From positions 8,236,635-8,300,634 of the forward strand of contig NC_087079.1 of NCBI RefSeq assembly GCF_026151205.1: a stretch of 64,000 nucleotides of DNA. Direction: 5' to 3'. This DNA comes from Bolinopsis microptera. Taxonomy: Eukaryota > Ctenophora > Tentaculata > Lobata > Bolinopsidae. Positions 12,447 to 24,805 of the stretch are shown piece by piece. A program made the translations under genes and the position numbers. Within the stretch, counting starts at the first letter, position 1, and the number at the start of each line of letters is the position of its first letter. Under the pieces are notes generated by a model. That model was not told the origin of the DNA. It ran no database searches and saw only the letters and a program-made list of their open reading frames with translations.

Positions 12447-12448
12447 GG

Positions 12449-12491
<43 letters not shown>

Positions 12492-12493
12492 GG

Positions 12494-12553
<60 letters not shown>

Positions 12554-15500
12554 GAAACCCCACGGTGGAGGCAAGTCATATACCGAAATAAATAATCATA
12601 ATTAAATATTAATTATATAGAATAAATATTAAATCCCCTGAGGGCACACTAAAACTACCGTTAATATCAAAATCGATGCAAATTTGCTTTGTCACACGCT
12701 TTAAAGTTAATCGCCATCGGGACAGACAAAACATACTTGTATAATGTATAATGTATATTAAAATTACTAAGTTCTAAATTGTCATAATCTTAAAAGATAG
12801 ACAGAGCACTTCAATCTTGTTTTGGGTCACTAGGGTATGGAAACCCTGTACCCGTACTGCGTACAGTACAGACTACAGACTGGTTTATAATTTTATGTTG
12901 TCGCAAATTTTTATAGTTAAATGGGAGAAATGTTAAGTGGGAGAAATGTTAAGCGGTTTGTGGCAGTGAAATGCGCGTTTATCAGGTAGTGTGCCGTGAG
13001 TACGTGGTTTATTTGTTTGTTTATAGAACCCGTCCCCAATCTCGTGCCGGAAAATGACTAAACTCCGTTCTTAGTGTACGTGGTGAGTGAGTACGTGGTT
13101 TTAGCCCAGTGCAATTTAAACTAGTGTCCGTTGTTGTTTGAATCATTTACTGCGCGTTTAGATTGTCTAATTAACCTGATAAAGCGGCGTCTGATGATAT
13201 TGATAAATCTGAAGTACCACATACGGACATAAATTAACGGAAAAATACCGGTTAACCAGGTAAGATTCCGGGAAAATTCTCATCTGAAGAAGATTATTGT
13301 GATACCCTCTCCTCATCCAGTAACCTGCGTCCGAGTTACCAGAGTTACTTAATATTTATAGACTTATTTGTTGTAAAATATTCGTTTCATTTAAATTCTA
13401 TTCAGACATAGATTAGGTTTGTCACTTATGTTGTCTGATCGTTGGTTAATTTTACTTATCTAAATTATTTGTTGTTTATGTTGTAATCATATCGTAATCA
13501 GCCAACCAACCTTAATTCTATATTTATATCTTAACTCGGTAGCTGTACAACTTTTATCTAAAGATCGAAAGATGTTGCTCCTCCTTATTCCGGCTATATT
13601 GCTGTCTGTTCTATGCAGTGCTGTCCAGTACAGAGTTAACGTACGAACTGGCGATGAAAAGTACGCCGGTACAGATGATATTGTAACAATGTGGGTAGAA
13701 AACGACAGTGGAGAGTGGACAAACCTGGGTCCCCTGAACATTAAGAGCAGGGACGACAACGAGAGAGATTCCAAAAACCTCTTTATTTTCAAGAAACGTC
13801 TCCGAATGTCGAGTATTGGAAAAGGGGTGAAGTGTGTGGTTCTTTACATAGATGGGGATGACAGGTGGTTATTGGGCTGGGTTTCTGTTTCCATTAGATC
13901 CGGACATTTTGCGGGGAATGTTCATTACAAGGACCAGGTGTTTGTTAACAAAGATAAGACATGGTTGTCTACTGATTTGTCAGAGGGTGTCAGTAGCTTG
14001 AAGATGTGCTCTTATTATGTTAACTGTCTGTAAAGTTAACAGTTTCCCGCGCAATTTTGCTTAGAACGCTAGTTTGATTTTGGTTTATTTACTTTTTGAT
14101 TGTTTATGTGTTTTATACTTTTTAGATTTTTTACAAAAAGATTGGGGACATATTTGTAGAGATGCATTTGTATGATTATAAAGATAGGCATATTGTTTTA
14201 TTCTCGAGTTAAAGATAAAATGATTCACAGATTTTGTTTAAGAGGAAATTGCTTAAATCGAATAATTTTCATTTAATCTTGAATTTCCTTTAAAAAAAAC
14301 AACCCATTTATATTGTACTAAACGAAAATTCGTGCAGTAAAAGCAGACTACGGTTTTAAAAATCGTAGCTTTGATAAAGGTCAAAGATAAAAAATGTCGG
14401 CTTCCAAAAAATCTGATTAAGTCCATGTTGGACGATTTTATTTTAAAGATTTCAGATTTCTTGAAAATTTAACTCTCCTCAAAATCAGGTGGATCCCGTG
14501 ACGTTTGCAGTGAACCCACGTGACGTAGCAGCGGCTATAAATAGTAACACAATCTGTATCGTGGGGAGTGTGCCTCAGTACCCCCACGGGATCATGGACG
14601 ACATTGTGGCTCTCGGTGACATCGCTGTCAGGTAACATTATTAGACCAGAGTGGGGGCTTTAATTGGCAGAGTGGGGGGGGGGGGGGGGGTGGGAATAAC
14701 TTCCTTATTTAAGAATAGCCCGATGTTTGATATGATTTAAATTACAGTGAATTCCTTTTGATGACTAACTTACTAACTACTAATATGTTTGAAATCACCT
14801 CTTGAGTATTTAGATCACCCATTCCTCTAATTTCAGGCATGACGTAGGACTACACGTGGACGCGTGTCTTGGAGGATTCCTTATTCCCTTTATGGAGGAC
14901 GCTGGCTTCCCTCTCCCTCTCTTCGATTTTAGAGTTCCTGGTGTAACTGCTATCTCTATAGATACTCATAAATATGGATATACTTACAAAGGGTCATCTG
15001 TTGTTTTATATAGGTACTGATATTAACGTTAATTAAGATATTGGCAATTGTAATTGATTTGGATAATTTAAGGCCAGTAATAATGTCGAACTTGTGTATT
15101 ACTGCCAACAAATTTTAGAATATTGTGAGATTTTAGTTCCGTAAATACCTCTACAATTTCCCCCACTTTCCAGGAATGTGGAGTTGTTCTACCACCAAAT
15201 CACGTGTACAACTGAGTGGCCGGGTGGTATCTACGCTTCCCCCACTATGGCGGGCAGTCGCCCTGGGGCTAACATAGCCGTCACGTGGGCTGCTATGATG
15301 AGCTTTGGGAGGGATGGTGGGTTCCTTGAAAACAAATTAATTGTAATACTGATAAACTTTGATAAAGGTTTAAATTATTTCCTGCCAATGGTAAATATTC
15401 TTAACACAATCTAATTATCAAAAGTTCTCAGTATGAACATGTTCAGGTTACGTTTCGGCAACCCGGGAGGTTATCCGAGGAGCACGGTACCTTATAGCTG

Positions 15501-16252
15501 GGCTGGAGAAGATTGAGGGTGTGGAGGTGATGGGAAATCCCGTTGTGTCCTGTGTCGGCTGGACTAGCAAAGTGTTTAATATCTACAATATGTCATCTGA
15601 TCTCACTAAAAAGGGCTGGAATTTGGCTGTTCTACAGTTTCCAGCAGGTACAGTTTTGTCATTTTATTTTGTATGCTACCTTCTATGTTATATGTCATTA
15701 TAAATTACATTGGATTACGAATTGTTTTGAAAAATCTACTGCAAACCGAACGTTATATGGATTCACTGTTTGCAGACTTCAAGATCGTACTGTTATGTAG
15801 TTTAACCAAAATCCTACCTCATTTCAGGTATCCACATAGCCCTGACAAGAAGGCACATGTCGCCCGGAGTGATAGACGAGCTACTCTCGGATATCAGAGA
15901 GAGTGCAGCGGTACAGATGCTGAACCCAGGAGCTGCTGCTAGTGGGGCGGCTGCTATGTACGGAATGGCCGCTCAAATTCCTGACAGGTTGGCTTGGTTG
16001 TTGTTTTGCCTGATTATTTAACTCGTTATTATCGCTTTTAAACGAATTACTGTTATTTTGTAGCGCATTGTAGGATTGATGTCGCGGGAACATTCAATTT
16101 ATTTCATTTTTGATTACTGACTTTACTTTAAAGCGAAGTAATTTAACAAATTATTCCGTTTCAGGTCTATAGTAGGGGATATCTCCAGGGAGTTCTGGAA
16201 GCTGTACTACAGTACAGGACAAACGGAGCTGGAGAATGGTGATCTAAAATAG
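8384..16252 (+). CDS. SGPL1: Sphingosine-1-phosphate lyase
   Basis: PLP-dependent ER enzyme that cleaves sphingosine-1-phosphate to a long-chain aldehyde and phosphoethanolamine, the exit step of sphingolipid breakdown. Eleven exons join in frame: 8384-8542, 8763-8967, 9265-9428, 9608-9749, 10508-10662, 14489-14631, 14837-15013, 15174-15316, 15447-15647, 15828-15987, 16165-16252, all GT-AG. The product is 578 residues (human 568). A membrane segment lies at about 54-73. SVTSGGTESILM marks the PLP-phosphate region. HVDACLGG (329-336) and [14 protein letters not shown] carry the predicted Schiff-base lysine K368. [17 protein letters not shown] and the closing IYGMA-like block (MYGMA) are conserved. 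Start chosen because exon 1 matches the lumenal N-terminus length and an ATG in a good context opens it. Intron 5 (3.8 kb) holds a PLAT-domain gene. No lesions seen. Confidence 0.95.
9872..10290 (+). repeat. Two tandem copies of a 200-bp unit in lyase intron 4
   Basis: Both copies start TTTGAACGTCCTCGATTTGC and run through GGACGTATCAGAGCTAC to TATTTTGTCGAGCTGAACA, at about 10% divergence by eye. Related words (AAAATGGCGAG, GAGGGTCATTTTGAGG) occur at about 17943-18030, suggesting a dispersed family. Confidence 0.75.
10295..10345 (+). repeat. Short GACTAAGTTAAAA tandem repeat
   Basis: Four imperfect copies of AGACTAAGTTAAA in lyase intron 4, directly after the 200-bp repeats. Confidence 0.7.
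12407..12553 (+). repeat. (TTG)n microsatellite in lyase intron 5
   Basis: About 147 bases of TTG trinucleotide with two GGTG interruptions. All three minus-strand frames are open as homopolymers (Thr, Asn, Gln) and are not genes. Confidence 0.95.
13572..14033 (+). CDS. Secreted PLAT/LH2-domain protein nested in lyase intron 5
   Basis: 153-residue ORF, apparently intronless. Residues 1-17 ([15 protein letters not shown] core) form a clear signal peptide. Residues 19-110 read as a PLAT/LH2 beta-sandwich: [19 protein letters not shown] is the family's opening strand pattern, followed by [17 protein letters not shown] and a closing LLGWVSVSI strand. PLAT domains bind lipids or membranes and occur in lipoxygenases, lipases, polycystins and small secreted proteins. 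It lies on the same strand as the lyase, far from its flanking exons. Skipping it gives a perfect lyase join (phase 0 between 10662 and 14489), so it is not a lyase exon. Its own promoter and poly(A) site were not identified. A further upstream 5' exon cannot be excluded. Confidence 0.75.
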   Translation: MLLLLIPAILLSVLCSAVQYRVNVRTGDEKYAGTDDIVTMWVENDSGEWTNLGPLNIKSRDDNERDSKNLFIFKKRLRMSSIGKGVKCVVLYIDGDDRWLLGWVSVSIRSGHFAGNVHYKDQVFVNKDKTWLSTDLSEGVSSLKMCSYYVNCL

Positions 16253-18990
16253 GAGAATTATAACTCCTATCATACTCATCTCAGTTTTAAAAGAGCCTTG
16301 AATTAATTCCAGTGATCAACTGTAAAAAAAAGCTGTCTTTTGATTAATGTAATATCCTTTTATTTTCGACCTTAATTGTTTTAATTTCACACAATCTCAC
16401 GGTCGCATGATTTAAAAGTTTATATGTCTAGTTAAACTAATATTTATGAATTGATTTTTACCTGTATACATAAAGTTAATAGCTTAAATGAAACATACTT
16501 TTTTCGTGATGTCCATATTGATTGATTGAAGCGAACAGTTTCTTCTTTCTACCGTTTACTTATGTGTAACTGCTTTTTACGCGACCTTCAATTTTGATAC
16601 TGTATTAACTTATATATGTTCCAGAAGATTAGTTGATGGTGTCAATGTTAGTTTTAGTAACGTGTATGACCCCGTTAAACTGAATAGAATGTAGAATGGA
16701 GCAGCCCTTCCCCCCAAATTACCTACATATAAACCCCACATGACATGGGTCAAGACTGAAATCGAGAAAACTCCTTTTTAAAATGTTCACTGGAATATTC
16801 GAAGCGAGTTGACCAATGATTTAACAGTTTCATTTGGATCATATTTCGATACCATATTAATGTTGCTCCTCGTTTTGGGTTTGAGGCGGAGGGCTGCTGC
16901 GGTAGATAGCAAGTTATATTCAGACTGTGTTTTTCATATTCCATTAAATCGTGCCCGTAATGAGAATGTTTCTTTTCGTTCTTTTCAGTTTACTAAACAA
17001 ATATAACAGACTTAGTTTGTTGATGCAGTAAACAAAGTCAATACATGCTGAATTTAATTCACTAACACTGGAAATACATACCGGACGTTCGTTGGGTAAT
17101 ACCAGAATCACCAACACCAAAAGTTGTTTTCACACTGAAGAAATCCAAACTACCGCAGAATATAATCGCGTGTTGCGCGGTAACTTCAACAAAATGGCGC
17201 TCGCGACGAAATAAAACGGATGGAAAAGCGGGAAAATATTTGCCAGTGTGACATGGACCATGATGTAGCGCTCACAAGACATGATGCGATGCGCAAGTAT
17301 TAGTAAAAACAGTGGCAACTAAGTTTACTGGATGGGTAATTAGTTTTTGTTTCGCTCTGTCACAGGAATCGATATTATCTTAACACAGTGATAATTCATT
17401 TGATAATTTGTCACTAAATTTTGAGTTTTAATATGGATTGCCTCCTAAAGTTATATTATATAATATACTAGAAACCCGCTAGTCGAAAGCTTTGTTCGAG
17501 GAAATTTTAAAAATCAGTTATGTTTTAATTTCTCTTCATCATATAGCTCTGTTATACTGTAGACATAATGGAATTTATCTAACAATGGCGACAGCGTTGT
17601 TAGTATTCGGATTCCCAAAACGATACTTTTTACCGCATCAAAAAATACCAATCACAACCAAAGTTATGAATATAAGTCATAGCGTGAGCGTAAATGTGAG
17701 CTAGTTTTGAAATTATGACGTAGCATACAGCATAACAACGCGCGTAGTTAAGATGTTCTTGCTCGCGCACGTGCATTTTAACGTTGCTACGCAACAGCGC
17801 AGTAAACCTTTGCTAAAATAACGACATTATTCTAACGGTTATTTTACCTCACTTCCGACGTTAATTATAAAAAATCTAAAGCCTAAATCAAAATTCTAAG
17901 AATGCTATAGCCTATTCCTATTCTTTTTCTACAACCCTGCTAAAAATGGCGAGGTTTCAACTCCATTTGCGAGCTGGGTTTGATTTCACCAGAGGGTCAT
18001 TTTGAGGTCGATTTTCGGTGTTTTTCTTCTATGTCCCCGTTGCCGGGGAAATTTCGTCAAGTTTAAATTATAGTATAGATAAGATAGAAATGAAACATTT
18101 TATTTAATAACTGTTTAAAATAATATGGGTATATTACAAATACATACTACTTTATTATACACCATTAAATGTGAATATTCGTCTTTATTCGCTTGAATAC
18201 TCCAAACTCAACGAAAACATTCAGCCACTTAATAAGGGCCAAAAGATTAAATGAGTGTATTTAAGCGTGATGTCATTGCTTTGCAACTATAAAACAAAAA
18301 TAAAGGAAAATTTATATCGTGAAAAATATTAAGCTACGTTAAATTATGAAGACTGGCCGAGTATATTTAAGACAAAATCGTTATGAAGACTTTTCATCTT
18401 CAAAACTTGTTTAAGAACGAAAATATGGATAGGTTTGGAATTAAAGCTAGCAGAATAGTGAAGACTTTTTAACTTGCCGCACATAAAATCTGGCTATAAA
18501 AAATTAGATAATATCGAACATCAATTCACATTCCATCTAAAAATATAAGCATGCCTTAAACTTTTGGGGTCGCCATCACTTATTTTGGCATCGATTTAAA
18601 TTTTTTTTGAGTAACTGGAAAATCGTCAATTTTCAAAAACCGCCATTTTCACCATGAGCGAAGACATTAGCGAAAAAATCTATAGATTATGGCGAAAAGC
18701 CCCACATTTCTCAAATAAGTGGCAGTTGGGAATAACGTGGCTTAAAACCCTGCTTAAACAATATGTGTGTATTAGGACGTATATCAACTCCTAGAGGAAG
18801 CAAAGCTTATGTTTCTACAGTTCTCATGGTCGACTATTGGGACTGCACAAACTGTGGCACCCCGATTCTGCGACCCTACCGCATATTGGGGTCCGTACCC
18901 TCCTGGCTTGCCAGGAGGGATCTTACTGAGTTACTACTATGTGTATTCGATAGTTTTCCAATAGGATCGTTCACATATTACGTAAACCAG
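16253..18990. other. Intergenic, no gene recognised
   Basis: No ORF carries a recognisable domain. Around 17490-18060 the sequence has CG-containing repeat-like stretches, including AAAATGGCGAGGTTTC and GAGGGTCATTTTGAGG related to the lyase intron-4 repeat. It probably holds decayed non-autonomous elements. Confidence 0.45.
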
Positions 18991-19680
18991 TCTAGGAGAG
19001 GGGTCTAGTGTACTGAGAGATCACGTGACCTGCCTAGGAGAGGGGTCTAGTGTACTGAGAGATCACGTGACCTGCCTAGGAGAGGGGTGTAGTGTACTGA
19101 GAGATCACGTGACCTGCCTAGGAGAGGGGTGTAGTGTACTGAGAGATCACGTGACCTGCCTAGGAGAGGGGTGTAGTGTACTGAGAGATCACGTGACCTG
19201 CCTAGGAGAGAGGTGTCTAGTGTACTGAGAGATCACGTGACCTACCTAGGAGAGGGGTCTAGTGTACTGAGAGATCACGTGACCTGCCTAGGAGAGGGGT
19301 GTAGTGTACTGAGAGATCACGTGACCTGCCTAGGAGAGGGGTGTAGTGTACTGAGAGATCACGTGACCTGCCTAGGAGAGAGGTCTAGTGTACTGAGAGA
19401 TCACGTGACCTGCCTAGGAGAGGGGTCTAGTGTACTGAGAAATCACGTGACCTGCCTAGGAGAGAGGTCTAGTGTACTGAGAGATCACGTGACCAGTCTA
19501 GGAGAGGGGTCTAGTGTACTGAGAGATCACGTGACCTGCCTAGGAGAGGTGTCTAGTGTACTGAGAGATCACGTGACCTGCCTAGGAGAGGGGTCTAGTG
19601 TACTGAGAGATCACGTGACCTACCTAGGAGAGGGGTATAGTGTACTGAGAGATCACGTGACCTGCCTAGGAAAGGGGTGC
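18991..19680 (+). repeat. 42-bp satellite with a CACGTG E-box per unit
   Basis: About 16 copies of a 42-bp unit containing GAGAGATCACGTGACCTGCC, then TAGGAGAGGGGT(C/G)TAGTGTACT. Copies differ at one to three bases. Because 42 is divisible by three, an ORF of 14-residue repeats stays open across it, but this is not evidence of a protein. Every unit carries TCACGTGA(C), a palindromic E-box. Confidence 0.95.
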
Positions 19681-20372
19681 ACTTTCTAAACAACAACTAT
19701 GTGTAAAGTGGTTTACGGAGGGGGAGTAAAAAATATGTGAACGATCCTCAAGGGAAGAAATCTGCGATAAATTCAGAATTGATCCGGTGTAATGTTGCTC
19801 CTGTAACTGTGTACATATCATATCGTTCTTAAATCTACGGAGCTTAATACAGAGTTCTAAATATTGGCACTGCTGCGCTAAAATTATCTTGAATTCAGAA
19901 TACTTATTTGGCATAGATATCACTTAATCATGAAATTATGACATCTGTATCAATTAGGAGCAGGTAATTGCATGGAGGTGATCAATATTTTCGGATAAGA
20001 AATCTAGCTCATCAGAGCATCAGGAGTGCCCAATGTTTGCGGCATTGCTCTAAAAATGCTTGTTAATAAAATACTAATTTAGTAATGTTTCGGAAGAATC
20101 ACTTTAGTTTTTGTGGCGAAAATGTGGAGTACCTCCCCAGTCCCCACCGTTACACCACCTAAATATTCTGGTCCAATCGATGAGCTCAACTCAATTCTCA
20201 AGCTAATGAGATGTGATACATTCCAACCAGAGGGAGGAGAGGGAGGAGAGAGAGGGAGAAATAGAAAGCTGTTAACAAATAAATCTGTCAAACATCACGT
20301 GCCGCACTAATCACGTGACACTGATCACGTGATCGCTGAGAGGCTGTGAGTTTGTCTATGTGTTCGTGTGTG
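19681..20372. other. Spacer before the SAP30 3' end
   Basis: No gene recognised. Three more CACGTG sites cluster at about 20297-20332. A 65-residue plus-strand ORF at 20113-20310 includes a low-complexity GGEGGERGR run and matches nothing I know. Confidence 0.4.
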
Positions 20373-22991
20373 CTAGCTGAAACTCTCGTTGTTGTTGTTG
20401 TTGTTGTTGTCTTTGGTATCCTCGTTTTCTCGTCGTCTCTTGGCAACTGCTTTCATAAAATTGTCTATCACCTGGATGGACATTATTGTAATGATTTTAC
20501 TTTGACGGTTGTAAAGGTTTGAACTGAAAACGCTTAATTCTGACAGTCTAGATTGTATAAGTTTTATCGAATCTCAATAATTTATGCAAATCAAAGAGAG
20601 ATTAAAGTATTATTATTATCATTGTATTAGTTGCTTTAACTGATGATACTATAGAAACTGCAGCGACTCTTACTATATGATTGATAAGAGTTCGGTTATG
20701 GTTCACAGTTTTATTCTCCAGAACGATAAAAATTCTACTCCAGTCATATCTTACTATCTATAAAGCGAGACGATATATTACATAGGTAATATAATATATG
20801 TCGCCATTTTACTGACACCACCTTCTTGGGCCGGCCATTCTTTTCTCATGGCAAATTCTATGTGGCACAAAGCAGGGTTGGGGAAAGGACGCCCTCAGAG
20901 TTTTGTCGTTGGTCATTGGGAGAACTTATAATGTTGTCTATCTAGAGGTTTTGGACAAATAATATTGTAATGTAGAGATTTCGTTTTTATCAATTTGATT
21001 TGGAATTGGATTGATTGTTATTTGCAATAAATTTGTTTTAGATTTAAAATTTGTTTTATTTGAAATTTCAACATTTGGGAATCCTTTCTTTAAATTTGAC
21101 CCGAAAAAAGTAGAAAATGAAAACTTGGTATCAATAAAATTATGTAAAAGCAAAGAATTATTGTCGTCCGGAGGACGGGTACCCTGCTAGTCTTACTAAA
21201 AAAGCTGTATTCCACTCTATTCCAAATTTTTACTCGTTTAGATTTAAAAAATATGCTAATCAAAATTAATAACTGAGGGAAAAAAGGAAAACACAAACCT
21301 CCTTCTCCTTTACGGGCATGTTCCTAAAATGTTTGATAATGGTCTCTGCAAGCTGTTGTCTGTTTGTACCGGTCTTTACCTGTGAGATCTAATAGAAACG
21401 ACAATTGTTATTTAATCAGCGGACAGATAAGAAAACAGCAGTCATGGTAACTGTTGTCATGGAAACAGCACAGTCGTGGTAATTGTTGCCATGGAAACAG
21501 CACAGTCATGGTAACTGTTGTCATGGAAACAGCCTCATATTAATGTGGTATGCAAAGAATGTGGTTTAATCTTTTGATTAGACAGCAAGGGTTCTCGTTG
21601 AATTGTATCATGGATAATAGCAGAGGTTTTGAAGACGAATAAACGAATAGCAAAATTACGAAGAATGAAGACTTTAGCGCAACTATTACCACTGCTTTTT
21701 TGGAAATCCCAGACAATCGTAAAAGTTGGTAGAAAGCAAATAACCACAAAACAAATAACCATTAAAATCGTATTAAATATTTACATATTTTGTAAAGACA
21801 GACAAAAATAAGCAAATCAGAAAGAATCAGCAGAGGAGGAGGCAGCCATACCTGGAGTTTGAAATATTTCCTGCACTTTCTCAGAGTTAAAAGGGGCAAA
21901 TGACCCAGTTCCAGCTCCAGATTGTCCATGATGTTAGTCTCGTCTACCGGTGAGGGTGGTGGCTGGTGGTGTACCACCTGCACTGGCGGGTTGATGTCAG
22001 ATGGCGCGCGCCTCTTCCGACGTGTGGGTCTCGACGATTGTAACAGTTCCTGTGGAGTTGGAATTAGAATTGTCAGTTAGAGTAAGTGGTCAATCAGCAG
22101 ATTTCTAGACGACGGTGAGTCCACACATCCCAATATGGTATAAAGATTTAACCCCTATGCTTTTTAACCCGCCATAGTTTAAGCCAATCAATCAAAATAA
22201 AAGAGGGCATCTGAATTATAAAATGTATGAGCTGGAAAGTTAAAGTATCGATGAGATAATAAAGAATGAATGTTTCAGTGAACTAAAGATAACCTTGTGT
22301 TTAACACAGATGGAGGAGTGGTGGAGGGTTGGGTTCAAGCTGAGCCCGTGATCGTTCTGTCCGAGGGCTTTGTTCAGTTTCTTGCTCGTCCTGAGGGGTG
22401 ATTATAGTAGTTATATTAAAATATATTAGTTATAATTTAAATAACATAGTTATTATATCATATTATATAGACGGGACAGTTTGTAGCACGTAAACCGAGC
22501 ATGGTTTTAAAGTTATGGGGTTGCGAAGACAATGATTTATTTACCCATAAATGGTAAATCCGGTGTATAATGATTGGATATGGCCAACAACTTTTAACTA
22601 CATGGTCAAACTATATTTGCCTGTTTTACTGTGGTTACGGTGATAATATTAAAATTATAAAATTAATATTAAAATTATTCATAACATTTTATCAAGGCGA
22701 ATATACAAAAATGGGAACTGATGTCTCAAAATCATGAGTAAACTTAATCGAAGCTATTCACAAAAGCAAATAAAGATCTGTGGATTCTGGTGGAGAGGTA
22801 TTTTTATTCGACACGTTACAGAAATCAACCAATCAGCATTAACTATTGACCGATCACACCCCCGGGATCACTGTCACGTGTCAAAACATATACCACATCT
22901 ATAAAAATCTAACAATGAATTAGAAAACTTACACGTTTACAGTAGCAGCATTAGTACAGGGGACTCCTTTTTCTTGTAAACAGCAAAACAT
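20373..22991 (-). CDS. SAP30L: SAP30/SAP30L-type subunit of the Sin3 corepressor complex
   Basis: Chromatin corepressor subunit that links Sin3 and histone deacetylases. Five exons in transcript order join in frame to 177 residues (human SAP30L 183): 22991-22933, 22390-22294, 22049-21852, 21379-21299, 20471-20373. The N-terminal C-C-C-H zinc module is present: CC at 3-4 (FCCLQEKGVPC), C12, then ICVKHK (C48, H51). SKKLNKAL follows the zinc module, then a basic patch RPTRRKRR. The Sin3-binding region reads LRKCRKYFKLQ and QLAETIIKHFRNMPVKEKE, closely matching the family. The ATG at 22991 is the first Met after an in-frame stop. The last exon ends in seven Asn from a GTT microsatellite at about 20391-20411, then ESFS and TAG. 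SAP30 versus SAP30L cannot be separated here. Confidence 0.9.
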
Positions 22992-23216
22992 TTCTGTAAT
23001 GAGCTTCAACACATCCTATTACCTTACTGGGGGTATGATTATTGTGAATATAGCATATTAATAATAATAAATAACTGAGTAAAGATAGTACACCCTGTAT
23101 AACACAGAGGGAACAACAGTTTAATTTTATTAGTAGTAGTAAATCTTTCAAAGTACGAAATATCTCTTTAAAAGAGCATCCTAGGCACCTTATAGATATC
23201 AAAACGCATAAAAAAG

Positions 23217-23575
23217 AAAACAAAAACATCAACCATCTTCTAACTTCTTCCACTCCTCCCTATCTAAAGCTAAAAATCTAAGGTCTTCGAAATCAGTCAA
23301 ATTCTTAAGTCTAATATCAAGATTTCTACTAGTCAAGTCTTTTCTAATAACATCTAATAAGTTTAAACATGGTCTACCCCGTCTCCCTTCCATAAAAATA
23401 TCAGAATTTATAGCAAATAACATAGAGGTGTATGCTGGTGAGTCTTCCTGTCCTCTTAAGATATGTCCTAACATTCTCCATCGAAACTTAGAGACCCTCA
23501 CAGACAAGGGAGTGACATAACAACGAGCATAGAGTGCCTCATTAGAAATAACCCCAGTAGGCCATCAGTCCCAGT
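23217..23575 (-). pseudogene. C-terminal part of an RTE-like LINE ORF
   Basis: The minus-strand frame reads from WPTGVISNEALYARC through KFRWRMLGHILRG and GRRGRPCLNLLDVIRKDL to DREEWKKLEDG, the standard C-terminus of RTE-type polyproteins (RWxxLGHxLR...RPxxxxxDxxxxD). It begins at the word GATGGC, which is also where the larger ORF at 24806-27709 loses homology. The two are probably halves of one copy. Confidence 0.7.
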
Positions 23576-24805
23576 GGAATAAATTTTAAATATGACTAGG
23601 AATCCATTTTGGGAAGAAAAAAAGGCTATATATTTTTCGGCCGCTTTGCGGCCGACTTGTCACTGGTCAGCTCTTCTCCCAGGTCAAGATTAGTTTGAAA
23701 TGCTTAGCGTATCCATTAGAATAATTACCGGATGAGTATGCAATTGCAAATTTTGAAATTAAATAAAAAATTTCTGAGAATTCTTTAATTTATTTGAAAC
23801 GCAAGGAAATATTTTTTAAAAGAACTATACACCCTAGCCCACAGACATTTCCTTACTATTTTTCATACTAACTCGGTAGATCGAGTTCTAAGAATTAGCT
23901 CTCATCAGCATTATGAGCGATTCGCTACTCTGAAAGTGGCTTCGATCTTGTGTCGATATTTATGGCCTGACTTTGGATCTGAAGCTTGCTTCTGCCAGGT
24001 TAGATACAATATTGGACAATAAACAATGATAAACTTCGGACTTAAAGCGGGATAGGGATGTATAATGGAGGGGGTTGTCTGCACTGTACTCTAGATAATC
24101 TAGGATGTGAAACTTGCTTAAGCCTAGAACACACGAGTTCCCCTGATATAGTAGCAATGGCTAGATTCACTTCCTTCCCACTTGCACTGTTGTTGACTTG
24201 TAGCTACAATATTAAATTGATTCGTGGAAATCGGTATCGGATGTGAAGCTTCCTTAAGCGCCAAACCCTGAGAATACTGTATTACTCGAACTTCGAGAAT
24301 TTTCTAAATGAATCTAGACTAAAGGAGCCAACTTGAATCCATAAAATTTTGAATGCTACATTTTAAAATGCCGCTCTATATTTACACCGTTCACCAGTTA
24401 ATATGGCTGGGAGGATTGGGAGGATTCATATTAGATTGTCGATTGTTTAAGATTAACTTGATATTTTAGCGTATCAGAGCTGAAATTTTGCATGACTATT
24501 TCAAATGACTATTTTACATGACTATTTTTTCATATTCCGGGATGTTGAGGAAGGAGGAATGGATAGCTCGCGTTTTCTGCGCGTTTTTTGGTGTCTGAAT
24601 GCGCAAAAAATAGTCAAGCAATCTTATAGGTAAGAAATAGTCATGGAATCTAGGAATGCGCTCGATTCGAACTTCGAGTCGATAAAATGATGTAACATCG
24701 CGTTAGCCCTGAGAGCGACCAATTTTGATTTAATTTTAAATTAATGTGAATATTTTTTCCACAAGAATCTTTTTTTACCGGTTATCAACAAATTTTGACT
24801 AGGTG
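23576..24805. mobile_element. Probable 1.2-kb insertion splitting the RTE-like LINE
   Basis: Noncoding stretch between the two parts of the LINE ORF. In the LINE's own orientation it ends TTTAAAATTTATTCCACTGGGA, nearly the same as minus-strand sequence at about 2628-2655. It includes a GCGGCCGC-like patch at 23636-23652 (CGGCCGCTTTGCGGCCG). No transposase or RT frame was found. Boundaries are inferred from where LINE homology stops. Confidence 0.45.

Noticed and set aside
12326-12579. Poly-Thr, poly-Asn and poly-Gln proteins on the minus strand
   Set aside because: All three frames of a TTG microsatellite inside a lyase intron.
13572-14033. PLAT ORF as an extra exon of the S1P lyase
   Set aside because: Exons 5 and 6 of the lyase join in phase without it, it has its own signal peptide and stop, and lyases lack a PLAT domain.
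18991-19680. CRISPR-like array and 14-residue repeat ORFs
   Set aside because: Units are contiguous with no unique spacers and lie in an animal genome. The open frame follows only from the 42-bp period.
20113-20310. 65-residue ORF between the satellite and SAP30
   Set aside because: Low-complexity, no known motif, no supporting exon or splice partner.
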